DNA of 64,000 nt from Paratinospora sagittata (GCA_035771175.1 CM069590.1:33990821-34054820); one strand, 5' to 3'. Counted from the first letter of the stretch, positions 31,130-43,943 are shown. The notes: generated by a model from the letters alone, not told the origin. Program-made: numbers and translations.

Positions 31130-32715
31130 TGTTAAACCAAGAACCCTCATGACCCATATGAGAGATATTTTGATGATTACAAACCACATTTCACACTATA
31201 TCAATTATTGATGAAGATATATTAGTTATATGCTAAGAAACTTGCTAAAGATTTCTCAAGTCAAGGTGAAGATCAAGTTGTGCACAATTCTCAAGCATCA
31301 AATGATGTTTTAATTGTTTTAGTTTGTGTAGACTGTCTTTAGGATTGTAGAGCTTCATTTAGATTTGTTCAGCCACTTCATCTTACTTCTTGAAGTTTTC
31401 GAAATGAATTTTCATAAATTTCAAAGTGTTTGAATCTTGATGAAAATGAATTTGATTGATCGATTCAAATGTTTTCAAATTCTATAAATGATCTCTGTTC
31501 ATTTGATTTGATCGGAAGCATATAAAGATTGATTCAATTCATCAGATTTCAAAATGCAAAAATAGTTGAATTTCTATTAGTGTTGTGAAAGACGCTCAAG
31601 TAGTGGCCAGTTCACTTAAAATCAGGCCTACACTACATGACGCTCCTATCGCTACAACATGCTCAAGATTTCTGGGAAATATGGGAGCAAGTTCCAGTAG
31701 GACGCTCAAGTGTAGTAGCACCCTTCCTAAATTGACTGAGATCAATTTGTACCTCGGGTTGACATTCTATTAGGACGCTATTGGTATTATAGGACGCTCA
31801 TAAGCAAGTTGAGTCTTCTGGACTTTAACTTTGCAGGACGTTGTAAGAGCTATAGGACGCTCGTAAACACCAGTCAAAAAATAGCCGTCTCACTTGTACG
31901 AATTGTCAACTTTCTGAGACTTTACTATTCTTGTGTAAACGTTGTTTTGACAAAAATTTTCAACATCTTTGTTAACTTCATTTTGGCAAAAGAACTTATC
32001 TGTTGATTTGAATTTCAAACAAACTGATTAGGGGTTTTGGGAGATTGAAATCCGAAAACACGCCTATATATTTGCAACTTAGAGCCGTTGCACATATACA
32101 ATCTCTGAGAATCTTTGCGCTCATAAAACTATTTGAAAATTAGTTGTTCTTCTCTTTGAAAAATATCAAAATCTTGCATTCATTTCTTTGAACTGAGAAA
32201 GGCTCTTCGGATTTACTGTTCTCAATTTCTTATTCATCTAAAAATCCAAATAGGCTAAGAGGAGCAACCTCATTCTACAACTAAGCCAAAAATTTCATTC
32301 TATTGCTGAACAAATTCTAAGTGAGGTTCAATACGCTTTGTAAGTTGTGTTTTGTTTTTTATTCTTTCCAAGAGAATCAAGTTTCTAAACCTGTAACTTG
32401 AATTTTAAAGTGACAGTGAGTCACTGAGTAGGAGCTTGTTTAAGCTCATGTAAAAAGGTTGTTCTCACACCCGTGAAGCTGAGAAAAGTGCAAATATTTG
32501 ATCCTCACTTGTGAAGAGGTATCAATAGTAGAGTTTGACAAATCCTAATCGGGGAGATTAGGTAGTGGATGTACGCAAGGGCCACAACTCTAAATTTGTT
32601 GTATGTGAAATTTCATTTCCTCTACACTTTACTTTTGTTTTTATTTAAGTTTTGAAAGGTGTAACCTGCAAATTTGTCCAATTCACCCCTTTTTGGACAC
32701 TTATCTAGGCCAACA
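31130..32715 (+). repeat. Element D 3' LTR
   Basis: This 1586-bp LTR is similar along its length to 24527-26098, with the same order of dyad boxes (31587-31868), TATA (about 32064), stem-loops (about 32460-32520), terminal hairpin CCTAATC-GGGGA-GATTAGG (about 32543-32561) and end GGCCAACA. Confidence 0.85.
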
Positions 32716-32802
32716 ACTTGTATTTTCTATTTAATTTTTGAAAGGTTAAAACCCTGCAACCGTCCAATTCACTTCCCTCTTCGACGTGTACCTGGGCCAA
32801 CA
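32716..32802 (+). mobile_element. LTR G, right end
   Basis: This 87-bp piece completes LTR G after element D. It contains CCGTCCAATTCACTTCCCTC and ends CCTGGGCCAACA, typical of a Sirevirus LTR end, and no primer site follows. Confidence 0.65.
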
Positions 32803-34231
32803 ATTCTTAGTTAAAATAATGGCTGATAGACCTTAGAACCAGGACTAAATGGGTGTTTAAAGTTTGAAACTCCCGGATTTGTAATATTAGCCATCAACAA
32901 GTGTTTTGGAAATAAAAGCCTTGAGATGTTATGAAGGAATAAAGACTAGGACCCCATGGTTGATCTTGTGCGCTTGGAAACACATAAATCCCAAATGGTA
33001 ACTATGAGAAACTATGAACGAAGGTTCAAATACTTTTGATATGTTGCAATCGATGTAGAAACCGTTGCTAAGGAATAATGGAATATGATATCTAGTTAGG
33101 TGAGTTATGAAAGATTAAGCCGATCTAAAAGTAGTATTCTATGCATGTTAAGAAGTTAGGAACCAACGAAGTGATTAAAGGTTTCTAGGATCGGCATAAG
33201 CATTAACTTGGTATCACGTTGAGTATGATTTTGTTCTCCCATCATATATGTATCATCATAGATAGAAATGTTATTTTGGCATCATGAATTATGATTATGA
33301 AGTTGTCCAAGTGTGGGTGCGCTCACACCCATTTTGTCTTGGTTCCAAGATCCATCTATGAATCATGCAGATTGTTGTATATGTTTTATCATATGTTTTC
33401 TTGGATGGTGTTCATGTGGTTGGTTAAGGGGATAGATTACCGTAGTCCAAATGTGGGTGTGCTCAAATGGACTTGGACTTTTAGGAGGTTCCCAATGAGT
33501 AGCCAACTGTAGTACGGGATTATCTAATAGTAGTCATATAATATAGACATGGTACATGTATACGCAAGTAGAGGCGATAATGTAACTCTCACATGGCTAA
33601 AGCGTGCAAGTCTATGTTATGTGACTAGCTTTTCGAAAAGCAAATATAGTTGTACATTTGATATAAGTATTTTGATCATATGCCATTATGTTCATTGTGT
33701 ACTATTTTATATTGGAACCATGCTCAACATGATGCTTTGTTAATTGCATGATTTTATTATATTGATGAATATGTGATGGTTAATATGTAATATCAATCTC
33801 ACTAGGCTTTAAGCTTACCTCACTTACTCATTTTTCAAGATCTAGCAATGCCCTTGATAAGGGTAAAGACATCGCTAGCGTTGTGATTCTCCCTAGTGAC
33901 AGCTTAGCCTCGACAATTCGTGAGTGTTGGCTTGGAGCGGGAGAATAGTTGGATTAATTATACTAGATTTCCTTTCATTGCCATTCCCGTTGAACTAGAA
34001 ATTTGGACTTGGATGACTATAATAATATTTTACTTTATTCTTGCTTTCATGTATTTTCGCACTCTTGATTGATATATATATTAATGTCTTGTTAGATTCT
34101 ATGCCTTAAGACTTGTTCGTATTGGTTTTGATAATGTGGTAAAGGACAATAGGATTACTAGTATTCTAGTGGTAAGGATACTAGCCTGAGCGACCCGAAC
34201 CCTTTGCGTATTTGAAGATAGGGTCGTTACA
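32803..34231 (+). mobile_element. Gypsy-type LTR, 3' part
   Basis: Non-coding sequence ends in GGGTCGTTACA (34231) like a gypsy LTR. It has a CACTTACTCATTTTTC and GATAAGGGTAAAG region (about 33817-33868) similar in place to CATCCTTATCCTTTC at 13180 of the gypsy solo LTR. The string GTCCAA.TGTGGGTG.GCTCA occurs twice (about 33304 and 33447). Its left end is hidden by LTR G, and no gene is recognised. Confidence 0.45.
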
Positions 34232-34259
34232 GGGTTTTTAATCAAGTATTCTTATTTTT

Positions 34260-35300
34260 GCTAACAGATCTAAGATATACTTATATTGTGTCAAGTACAG
34301 CCCAGGGAGTTAAAAAAATGTTTTATTGCCAAGGAAATAATCAACATCACCCATACTTTTGGGATAAAATTTAGATTGAAGCAAATAAATAACTTTTTGA
34401 ATTTGGGTAGTACTAGAACCAATTTGTAAGATGTCGTCCACATAAATAAGTAAAAAAAAACTGATGTCCTTGGTGTTTGTAGAATAGAGTTGTTGAATCC
34501 CCAGGACAACAATGTTGATTTCAACTCAATGATCCATGTTTGAGGGGCCTGCTTGAGGCCATATGAGGCCTTGTTGCGTTTGCGGACATGTGTTGGATAC
34601 AGAGGATTAGTGAAGCCCTCAGGCTGAACCATATATACCTCTTCATTGAGCTCTCAATTCAAGAAGACATTATTTATGTCAAGCTATTGAATAGACCAAA
34701 CGAGACTAACAACAAGGGTGAACATAACTCGAATTGTAGAAGCCTTAACAACTAAAAAGAAAGTATCAAAATAATCCAAGCCAGGGGTTTGATGGAATTC
34801 CTTGGCAACTAGATGTGCTTTATACTTCAAGATTGTACCATTAGGTTTTTATTTTACTCTAAAAAGCCATTTACATCCAATGGGATTTAGTGCAGCTAAA
34901 GGTGGAACTAAGGTCTAAGTATTGTTAGATTGAAATGCAAAGAACTTTATTTCCATTGTTGTTAACTAATTGAAATCCAACAAGGCAGTTTTGACCTTTT
35001 TATTTCAAAATTCGTAAGACATATGGTGAAGTGGTGACTAAGGCTTTAAGTTGAAAGATACCACTTTTGGACCTTGTTTGCATTGGATGAACTAAGATAG
35101 AGGGTCTCAAGTTGGTGATAGGCAGGTCAGTTGGTATGGAAAGTGAAGTTTGAGATTGAGGATGACTTTTGTGAAGGCAATACTAAAGTGGATTGCTTCA
35201 TAGGATTGTTAGCAGGGGAGTTGGATGGACTACTTAAAGAAGGGAGATTTTGAAAAACTTAGAATGAAAGAGAAGTAGAGGAACTGGTGATAGAGTATGA
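34260..35300 (-). pseudogene. Copia pol fragment (linker and RT), Ale/Ivana-like
   Basis: Read right to left, a Ser-rich linker (35300-35000) leads into RT: IGCKWLFRVK (about 34880), YKAHLVAKEFHQ (about 34820), TIRVMFTL, a LDINNVFLN-type motif (about 34680), EVYMVQPEGF (about 34630), ASYGLKQAPQTW (about 34565), LLSWGFNNS, then VDYFLGNK and YILDLLAK (about 34360-34290). Stops and frame changes are frequent. The GWSI/LDVNNAFL style and FT.PLYPTHV segment differ from the E1 and D RTs and suggest another copia lineage; the name Ale/Ivana is tentative. No LTR of this element is visible. Confidence 0.75.
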
Positions 35301-35310
35301 TGCTGAAGAT

Positions 35311-36395
35311 TGTGACACCTCGCTAAGATACGAAGGCAATTATCAAACATATTTCTATTATCTTAAAGAAATTGGAGACTTTCAACTCATAGGGGTTACA
35401 CATATGGTGAGACTCAAACGAATCTTAAATCGAGGTGTATGGAACCTTAGGAAACCTCATTTTGACGTCAAAAACCATCCATGAAGTACTAGAACTAGAA
35501 AATGAAGAAAAAAAAAACCAAGAAGGAATCGGGCAATAAATGAGTGAGAAACACGTTCCACACTGGTGGTATGTTGAGCACGCTCCACACTTCTTGAAAG
35601 CACCCTAGGTTCATGGAGCGCGCTCCTTCAGTCATGGAGGACGCTCCACCTCCAAAAACTCTATAAAAACCCCCAAAATTCTCTCATTTTGAACTTTTCC
35701 AAATTTGGCAAAAGATAGAGGATTCAAGGTGCGAGTTGGGGACGTTCTTGGGCGATCCAAAGGTAATTTTAAGTGATTTCAAAAAGTGTTTTAGAGCATC
35801 CAAACACCAAAACTAAGGGATTAAAGATTTAATTTCTCTTTTTCCTTGGTTTAATTCCTTGATTTTGGGTTTTCTTGGACGACAAGTCAATTTGCTCATG
35901 TTGGGATTTTGAATTTAAATGGTTTTCTTGGGACTTTAATGTTGTTTTGATGATTTAAACATGGTTTTGCACAAGAATGGAAGGATTTATAGTGGTTTTG
36001 GAATTTTTGGAAAATGACTTGTTCTTCAAGCAACCCATAAGGGTTTTGAATGGATTTTTGGAGTTTAGTTCTCTTTATGCTTCTCTTTGGAGATTTCACC
36101 TTGCTAGATGAAATCATGCTAAGAGAACTAGGAATTTCATGATTAATGGACATTGAAGTTGAATTTTCCAAGAATGGAAACCTTGGCAATCTACAAGGGT
36201 TTTGTCCCAAAACCCCTTTAGATATGTAGAACAAATGGAGGCCAAGAGTTCATTAATGATCTTGGGTGTGTGAAAAACACATAAACCCCAAGTGAAGTGT
36301 TAGAGAATCCATGGATAAACCCCAAATACCCCTTGTCTGTACAAATTGGTATGAGAATCGTCATTCAAGCATGTTTGATAACGGATTCTAGTTAA
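35311..36395 (+). mobile_element. Gypsy-type LTR, 5' part
   Basis: It starts TGTGACACCTCGCTAAG at 35311. Positions 35550-35650 contain several palindrome-like boxes, including the perfect GGAGCGCGCTCC (35615-35626) and CACGCTCCAC. A TATA-like CTATAAAAAC follows at about 35660 and the rest is non-coding. It is cut at 36396 by LTR F. The family is gypsy-like by its start and layout. Confidence 0.5.
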
Positions 36396-37931
36396 TGTTA
36401 TCTCAAGGAACCCCATGATGTGAATGTTTTGATGATTCTAAACTACTTAATTAAATATTTAATGATCTTGTTAAGTGTTTCAGAAATATCAGGAATCAAG
36501 ATCAAAGAGTCAAGCTTAGAAGACTATCAATAAATCAAGACCAAGGCTTCGAGTTTTGAGTACTTAGAATGTAAAACTTTCGCTAAAGTAAGTCCCAACA
36601 AGATTTACTATATATGCATAATTGCATGGTTTAATCGATTTTATTTCGAGGTATTTTTCTGTTGATTTTATCAATCACTCAATGAATTTTAAATGTTTGA
36701 TTTGACTCAAAACACCGAGTGTTTAATCATGTTTTTATCGAGCTTTAAAAAGATGAAAAATATCAAAATTGTTTTAAGTGTCCATCAAGACGCTGATGCA
36801 TTAATTAGGATGCTAATGTCTCAGCAGCGCTCCCCTGTACTTGGTAAGTCAGGACGCTAATGACACATTAGGACGCTGATAAGGTCTAGCTTGAAAATGC
36901 ACTTATCTATCAGGACGCTTACATCTTGAGTAGTGCCCTCATTGATTCAACCAATTGAACTTATCAGGAAACTGATTGAATATTAGCATGTTGATTGATC
37001 TTAAGTATTTCAAGCATCAGGACACTTATGCTTCAAAAATGAATCAGGACGTTGATAGTGTATATGTTGGAATCACTTATCTACCAAGACGCTTAAGTTT
37101 CAGTAGCGCCCTCACAAGGACCAACTATGTAACTTATCAAGACCTTGATTGATCAGTAGCGCACTCATCGTTTTTATGGTTTTAAAAGTCTTAAGTAAGT
37201 TAGGACACTTACGTTCAAGTAGCGCCCTCACTTCACAGTTCAATAGGATGTTTACGTTGCATGAGCACCGTTAAGGAACAAAATGACAGATGTTAGTATT
37301 ATGCGCAAGGACGCTGATTGAACATCTGGCAGCTAATCCAACATATGACATAAGTTTTGAAAAAGTAATTGTCAACCTGTTTGTTGACAGTTCAGGTGCA
37401 TGAACCGTGTTTACCAAGACTTTCCTTATTCATGATAATTGAATTGTATCATAACTATTTCGTAAGAAACCAGATTTACCATTTTCATGAAAGATTATAT
37501 CCGTTGTGAGCAAACGTTCATATTTGAAATTCAAATCAAATGCTCAACTGTTTTATCTCAACTAAGTTTATATATACCAGTACTTAAATTCAAAAACAAT
37601 ACATCAAAAATTCTTGAGCCATTACTTTTGAAAGTTAGTTAAATTTTCAAATCGATTTTCAAAGTTAAAATTGTTTTTCAAAGTATTGTCTTTGAAGTAA
37701 GTTTCATTCAAAAGATTTTCATATTGAGCTTACACTTTATTTATTTCATTGAAAATCTGTTTGAAGAAAAGAGAACTGTTTTACTCAAATTTTTAGTACT
37801 GTTTTACCTCATCTCATTACTTGCTGAAAGAGAAATTTGAGAGATAGTTCATAGGATACAATTTTACTTCATTTCGTATTTCTTGGAACTGTATCAAGTG
37901 TTATAAAAGTAGTTATATGAATTATTTATTT
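36396..37931 (+). mobile_element. Sirevirus-type LTR F, first part
   Basis: The LTR starts TGTTATCTCAAGG and has TTTTGATGATTCTAAAC at about 36430, dyad boxes (36786-37275) and a TATA-like TTTATATATACC (37567-37578). The start matches that of the minus LTR ending at 62726. It is cut at 37931 by a gypsy solo LTR and resumes at 43277 with its stem-loop array. Confidence 0.7.
36786..37275 (+). repeat. Dyad box array in LTR F
   Basis: About nine units occur, such as AGGACGCTTAC..AGTGCCCTC (about 36912), AAGACGCTTAAG..AGCGCCCTC (about 37087) and AGGACACTTAC..AGCGCCCTC (about 37202). They are the same type as in LTRs A and B. Confidence 0.65.
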
Positions 37932-38166
37932 TGTAACGCCCGTACCTTGAGATGACGTCATTTTGACCCGTAGAGTACCCGTATACGTATTTGATGCTCG
38001 ACGCGGGTTGGTTCGAGTGTCTTTGCATTCTTTTGAGTTTTTTAATGTGTGCGTAAAAATTTGGAATGATCGGAAACCCGTTTGACGTTGAAAACATTAT
38101 TTTGGATAAGTGGAGCTCGCTCCATGGAGGAAGTAATTTCTGTCACCGATTATATCAATGGCTTGA

Positions 38167-40910
38167 TGTGGCGACAACGCACCCTGGACCACCAACCCCG
38201 CTAGGAATGACGTGCGGAATGTCGAGGCGGGACGCCCGGCGTAGGCATCTCAAATCAGTCCTCAACCCTCGTGAGGTGGTTGAGACCCTACGAGCCTTAT
38301 CCCAAACAACGACATAATATAAACAGGTACTAAACAAAACTACCAACCGTATTAATCATCCAAGACAAGAGATACTCCATAAAAATGAACCATAAATAAA
38401 ACCATAATCCCTACAGTCCATCAAGATTGACATACACAAAAAGTCCAAAACGATGGGTACAAAAAACCCTCATATGCCCACATGGTCTATCTAACAAGTC
38501 CCAACTCACCCATACTACAATGTGCTAAGTGTTATAATTACATAGTCCAATAATATAATACATCATAATTTAAAACACAGTTCAATCAAAATGCCTCTCA
38601 ACTCACATCGAGGCCTTGGATTCTCTCGCCGGTAAGGCCCTGAAGATATGACTACTCCTTTGCCCTTATTCGGGACAGAGGACCTGAAAGAGGAAAATGA
38701 GGGTGAGCCAACAGTGCCTAGTGAATAGAATTCAAATATGCTATCAATACTCATCAATAAATATCATGTATGCATGTCAATGTGTAGCATGATTAAAAGC
38801 TCATAACATATAGATATCAAGCATTTACAATAAGTTCGATGCAAGTAAAAGCTTATCAATTTGGATCCACATTCCACATGCATTGGGGTTACTAGTGCAT
38901 GTCTATTTCACAGTACCGTTCTCATCCCCAAATATTTTCTTTTTTAAAACCCTCCTATGACAAGGTTAAGTCCCCCTATTAGCCAGACCAAAGTAATAAG
39001 ATTTTCTCAAATCAATGCATCATTCAAAACATTAGAACACATTCATGCTTTCAACATACAATATATATAAGTGATATGATGACATAAAATATATAATCAT
39101 AAATGAAGTCTACTCACAACCAAGCCTCGCGAGAGCATCTGGTTACACACGGCCACCAAACCGAATCAACCCAATCAAGATCCTGAAACATTCATCAATA
39201 TCCTACCATACATCAATTTCTATGCTCAATTACATAGACATTACACAATAGGCCTAAATCCCATCTAATCCCATCATTCAACTCAAATCACATGACTTAG
39301 GCCTCTAATGCATAGTTCTCTTTCATAAACCATTCAATTAATCAAAAATACTGATTTTCAATTCCTTAGGCATAAACATGCCCAAATTGGGTCATTTAAT
39401 CACAAGTAGGCCTAACCCATGATATGGTAACAACCACCAAATAAGTAGCATAATCAACCCTAATCATGCTTAATTAGACATAAATTGCATCAATTCAATG
39501 ATTCTAGGCCAAAAGCATCAAAAACCCTAAAATATGAAATTTTCCATACTTAGGTCAAATTGCCTATTTACACTAGGTCACCATGTTCAGCCATGTATAT
39601 CACTGATTTTGCATCATGGGTTCATCAACAATGACAACTAGGTCAACATAGTTGACATGCAAGCTATTTGGAAAGGTCTAAGTTCATATTTTAAATTTAG
39701 GTCTAATACAAACAACCCTACAAATTTTCCATTTAATATTCTGTTCAGATGTATCAAGCTGCCAACAGAAATATTTAATCACAAAATCAACCGTATAAAT
39801 TGCATTATGTTAAGATTCAAACCTTCTGTCCAAACATCAGCTCAATCCAACGGTGGACCGAAAATATAAGCCTCTTTGATGAACAAGTCTCTAATCAGAC
39901 AATTTCTCCTTTCCTGCTGCAAATACTTAAACTCTGATGACTATATCACACAAAATACTGGTCCCACCAACATCTCAACCATTCATAATTCAGAAAGATC
40001 AGTTGTGAACCACCTTCTCAAATATCATATCCATCCATGGGTAGATTTATGAGATCTATGAGTTTGATCTAAACAGCGCGATAAATCAAGACTTTCCGAC
40101 CAGCTTTGTTTGGGAGGTAAATCTTTCAAAAGAAAACTCCAATCAAGATCTCCACCGACTAGAATGAATAACCATAAGATACGAACTTTCTGAAAAAGTT
40201 TGCACTCAATCTGACCATACATCACTAAGATCCAACTCTTTGATGAAAATGTTGCTGAGACTTCCCTCAAAGCAACTTCCTCTTTCTTTCTCTTCTTCTT
40301 TCCTTTCTCTTCTATTTTTTCCTTTCCCTCTACTCAACTCACTCTCTAGGACTTCCTTGGAGAAGAGAAGTAGGGCATGGGACACTTGTCCACTCTCATG
40401 CACTAACTTGACATGTGTTGGAGAGGAGAAATGGGGCGTGGGACACTTGTCCATTTTCATGCACCAACTTGACATGTGTTGGGGAAGAGAAATAGGGCAT
40501 GGGACACTTATCCATTTTCATGCACCAACTTGACATGTGTTGGTCTCATACTACCCATACCAACCACATGTACTTTAATCAATCTCATGCTTCCATGTAT
40601 TTTAATGTCCAATCCATTTAATACACCAAATTTTCATTCTCATTTATCGTTTTATTCAATCAACCCAAACCCATATCAATTCATGGTTTAATGGGCCCAT
40701 GCATAAATAATAAAACATGCATTATACTTTAATTTAACATGACCCATATACAATTTATAATGCACATATTTATATACATTATCAAGCATCAAATATACAA
40801 ACATTAAACAACCATCAAACAAACACCAAACATATCAAGGCAAACACATAGAGTTTGGGCAAAATATAATTGGGTAATGGGCTAAATGAAATAATTTTTG
40901 GGACGTCACA
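38167..40910 (-). mobile_element. Second gypsy-type solo LTR nested in the first
   Basis: Minus orientation: in LTR direction it starts TGTGACGTCCC at 40910 and ends GTTGTCGCCACA at 38167. The perfect target duplication CTTGA is at 38162-38166 and 40911-40915. A CAATCCAACGGTGGACCG stretch (about 39842) is the complement of the CGTGGTCCGATTGAGCT region of the host family, so the two families are related. It holds a 61-bp tandem repeat at 40360-40545 and no gene. Confidence 0.85.
40360..40545. repeat. 61-bp tandem repeat, about three copies
   Basis: Units contain GGGCATGGGACACTTGTCC and CAACTTGACATGTGTTGG. The marker GGGC recurs 61 bp apart (C at 40376, 40437 and 40498). The forward frames spanning it are by-products of the repeat. 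Confidence 0.85.
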
Positions 40911-43276
40911 CTTGATCTCTTAGATTCGTGGTCCGATTGAGCTAAAATTGTGTCAGATTATTCTTCTCTGATATATCTTTATTATGACCGGTGAAGATCT
41001 TGATCGGATTTGTCTACTATGAGGTATAAGACTTCAAACACTGTTTCTCGGATTTGTGAATTTTCTTGCGCAGTTTTGATCAAAAGGTTGGATCTCCAAT
41101 CCCACCGTTTGATTGAGCTAAACTTTTCCAGAAGGTTGGTAATTGACTCATAAAATGTTTGAACGGTTAAGATGTTAAACTGATGAGTCGTTTGCAAGAA
41201 ATTGATTATCTAAGTGCAAGTAATTGCAGCAGAAAAACTATTTCTTTTGTTTAAGTGTGTTTTTTTCATGTAGGCCTAAAATGCAACTAGACTTCTATAA
41301 AAGCCATTGGGAGGTGTTTTTGCTCATTTTTCACTTCCAAAAGGGACTTGAGAGCTTGGAGAAAAGGAAAAGAAGGAGAGAAGAGAAAAGTGGAGGAAAA
41401 GGCTAGGGTTTGGTGCATTTTTTTCCAAAAACCCTCTAAGGTATAATATTTTTCCTCATTTTCTTCTTTCTATCTCTTTCATTCATGTATGTAAGGTTTC
41501 TTTTGACCTAGGGTTTGCTATGAATCCCATATTTGTAGGGTTCTTGACCTAGGGTTTGCGTATTTAGTCTATTTTAAGCTTGTTTATGATGTTAATGGCC
41601 TTCCCTAGCCTAGAAAAACACCTAAGAAGTGTTTTCCACACATGAATCCTGAAATTTAAGGAGGGTGGTGGAAAACGCATTTTGGAATTAGGTCTTGCAT
41701 TTGAGATATGTGTATCTAGAGGGTGTTGAGAGTCCATTAATGGTGAAACCCCCAATTTTCTAACAAAGAATTGGTAGGGTTATGTGTATTTGACCTAAAC
41801 CTAGGTTTTGGACTTAGTGTTTTCCATTCAACTTGCATGTGATATATGTTGAATACATGGGTAAATGTGGATTTTGATTGGTGAAAAACCTAAGTGTAGT
41901 GTAATTTTGGCCTAGGCCATGAAATTCGGGAAATTGCCATGAATTTGGAGATTTGCCCAAATTTGGGAATTTCGACCTAGACTTGGCCAATTGATGAAAT
42001 TGACTTGGAAATAGTGGTTGAATGCCTTGTATTATAGTGGTTGGATCATGAGGATCAACCTATTGCATTCAATTGGGTTAAGTATTGTTTAATTTGATAT
42101 TGAATTGGGTTTAAACATGATTGTTGGGCACACTTTTGGACTGATTTTTAGTAATGTGTGAACCATGTTATATGCAGGGATTGGAATTGATCTAAGTAAC
42201 CTAAATAGGCCAATTGGTGATTGAGGTGCGTTGGGGTGATTTGTGGCATCCTAGTACTTTCTTGTGGTTGGAATTGGATTGGCTAATCTTAGCCAATCAT
42301 TTGTGAGCGTTTCTTTACTTGTTGGTTTCTATATGTGGCATTGTAGTATAAATGTGTTTTAAATGCTTATCTATTATAGTATGCATGATTTAAATGATTC
42401 ATGAAATATATTTGAGCATAGTTTGGTTGGGTTATCAATTGGGTTGTGAGGTCTCCTAGTTGGGGTTTCCTTTAGGAAATCTCGTAAGTCTAGCGGTGAT
42501 CCCTAATTGTGTACCTTGCAGACGATTTTATGGCTTGTGTAGATAGGATCACTTAGACATGGTACGTGTCTTGGTAAGCTGATCCTATTAGCTACGCAAC
42601 CCTAGGAATCCTATTAGGTATGAGTAGTGTTTGGTCGGGTCGGGCTCTGAGTGTTGCGAACCCAGGCCTTTGATCGCCCTTGCTCAGGAGGTGTTAGGAT
42701 TGCATTGGCATGTTTAGAAAAATGATATGAATTGTCTTGGGTAATGACATGATGCATTATATTGGCATGTATGTAATCTTTTTTTTATCACCATGTTATT
42801 TCAAATGCTTTTATGATCTTGCTATGTTTTATATAAATGCATGTATGTTGCCATTTGTAGAAGACATTTACTTAGCTTGTTGTAGCTCACACCACATCCT
42901 TATCATCTCAAGTTCTGATAGGAAGGGGAAGGGGAAAGGTTGACTGCAGAGCATTTCCTGTACTTTTGTTGATGTAGGTGTTAGTACATTTCTTTATATT
43001 TTGTTAAATATGTACTAAATAAAACCTATGGTATGTACTTAACACTTAGATGGGATGTGTACGGTTTTGTATAATTGTGGAGTTATAGAATTTTATTCTT
43101 GGTATTTTTAGTGAATACATTTGTTGTTGTTGATCATGTTTAGATAGATGTTTATTTGCAATTTTGTTTTTGGGAATTGTGTTTATGTTAGGCTGACGGG
43201 ACGTCGGGTGTATCGATGGAGGGTATACCCGGGGGTTCCGTGCCGGTCCTGACGTCACAAATAGTGGGTCGTGACA

Positions 43277-43714
43277 GATTTAACTTTATCTTGTACCAAC
43301 AATAGTGGTTTGCTCAAACCTGTGAAGCTGAGCACTTAGGTTAGTCGTAAGCCCGTAAGTTGAGATAGGTAGTTCTTTAGCCTGCAAGTCGATAATGTGA
43401 GAGGTTGTTCTCAAGCCCATAAGTTGATAAGGTTTAGGTAGTTCTCTAGCTTGCAAGTTAAGAAGGTGAGAGGTTGTTCTCAAGCCCGTAAATTGAGAAG
43501 GTTTAGGTAGTCTCTAGCCTGTAAGTCGAGAGGTTGTAACTGTTTGGTCTTCACCCGTAACAAGATCTGTTAGTGGAGTGTTTCAAATCCTAACTAAGGA
43601 AGTTAGGTAGTGGAGTTAGGCATGAAGATGAACCACTTTAAATATGTTCTGCCAATTCCATTAGCTTTTACACTTTATTGTTTTCCGTTGTATTAATTTT
43701 TAATTTGTTTAAGT
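43277..43714 (+). mobile_element. LTR F, second part, with stem-loop array
   Basis: The array at about 43318-43560 holds eight or so stem-loops, including GCTCA..TGAGC around AACCTGTGAAGC and TTCTCAA-GCCCGTAAA-TTGAGAA (43477-43499). The terminal hairpin CCTAAC-TAAGGAA-GTTAGG is at 43589-43607. The LTR breaks at 43714, where E3 begins. Its last part is not found beyond E3. Confidence 0.65.
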
Positions 43715-43943
43715 TGTTAGCCAAGTATAGCCGTCCAAGAGGGGGGGTAAATTGGACTTTGTGGATTTTCGTGTTACCTTTCTAATATTTTAATTAAACA
43801 ATTAAAGTACGCAGTTGGTAACAATCCAAATAACAAGATGCAGAAAAATAAATGGACACAAAGAATTTAGAGTGGTTCGATTCCCCTTGAACTTACATCC
43901 ACTACCCAATCACACCGATCAGGATTTCCCAATGCACTATTGG

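Larger units (their letters stand above)
24527..32715 (+). mobile_element. Element D: copia retrotransposon with both LTRs
   Basis: This 8.2-kb element runs from TGTTAAACC at 24527 to GGCCAACA at 32715 and is flanked by GCTTG and ACTTG (one mismatch). Order: 5' LTR (24527-26098), primer site, gag, protease, integrase, RT, RNase H, polypurine tract, 3' LTR (31130-32715). The Ty1/copia order is clear because integrase precedes RT. Stops and frame changes occur throughout. The LTRs differ at about 5-6% of positions in the first 165 bp compared by eye, so it is not recent. No extra gene lies between RNase H and the polypurine tract. Confidence 0.9.
37932..43276 (+). mobile_element. Gypsy-type solo LTR, itself interrupted
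   Basis: The LTR runs from TGTAACGCCCGTACC to GGTCGTGACA and is flanked by TATTT and GATTT (4 of 5 match). It is the same family as 10971-13509. It is split by 38167-40910. The CTTGATCTCTTAGATTCGTGG after that insertion continues the sequence broken at 38166. There is no internal retrotransposon region. Confidence 0.8.

Noticed and set aside
40240..40691. Plus-strand frames with repeated SCTNLTCVG-like peptides
   Set aside because: They come from the 61-bp tandem repeat inside a gypsy LTR.
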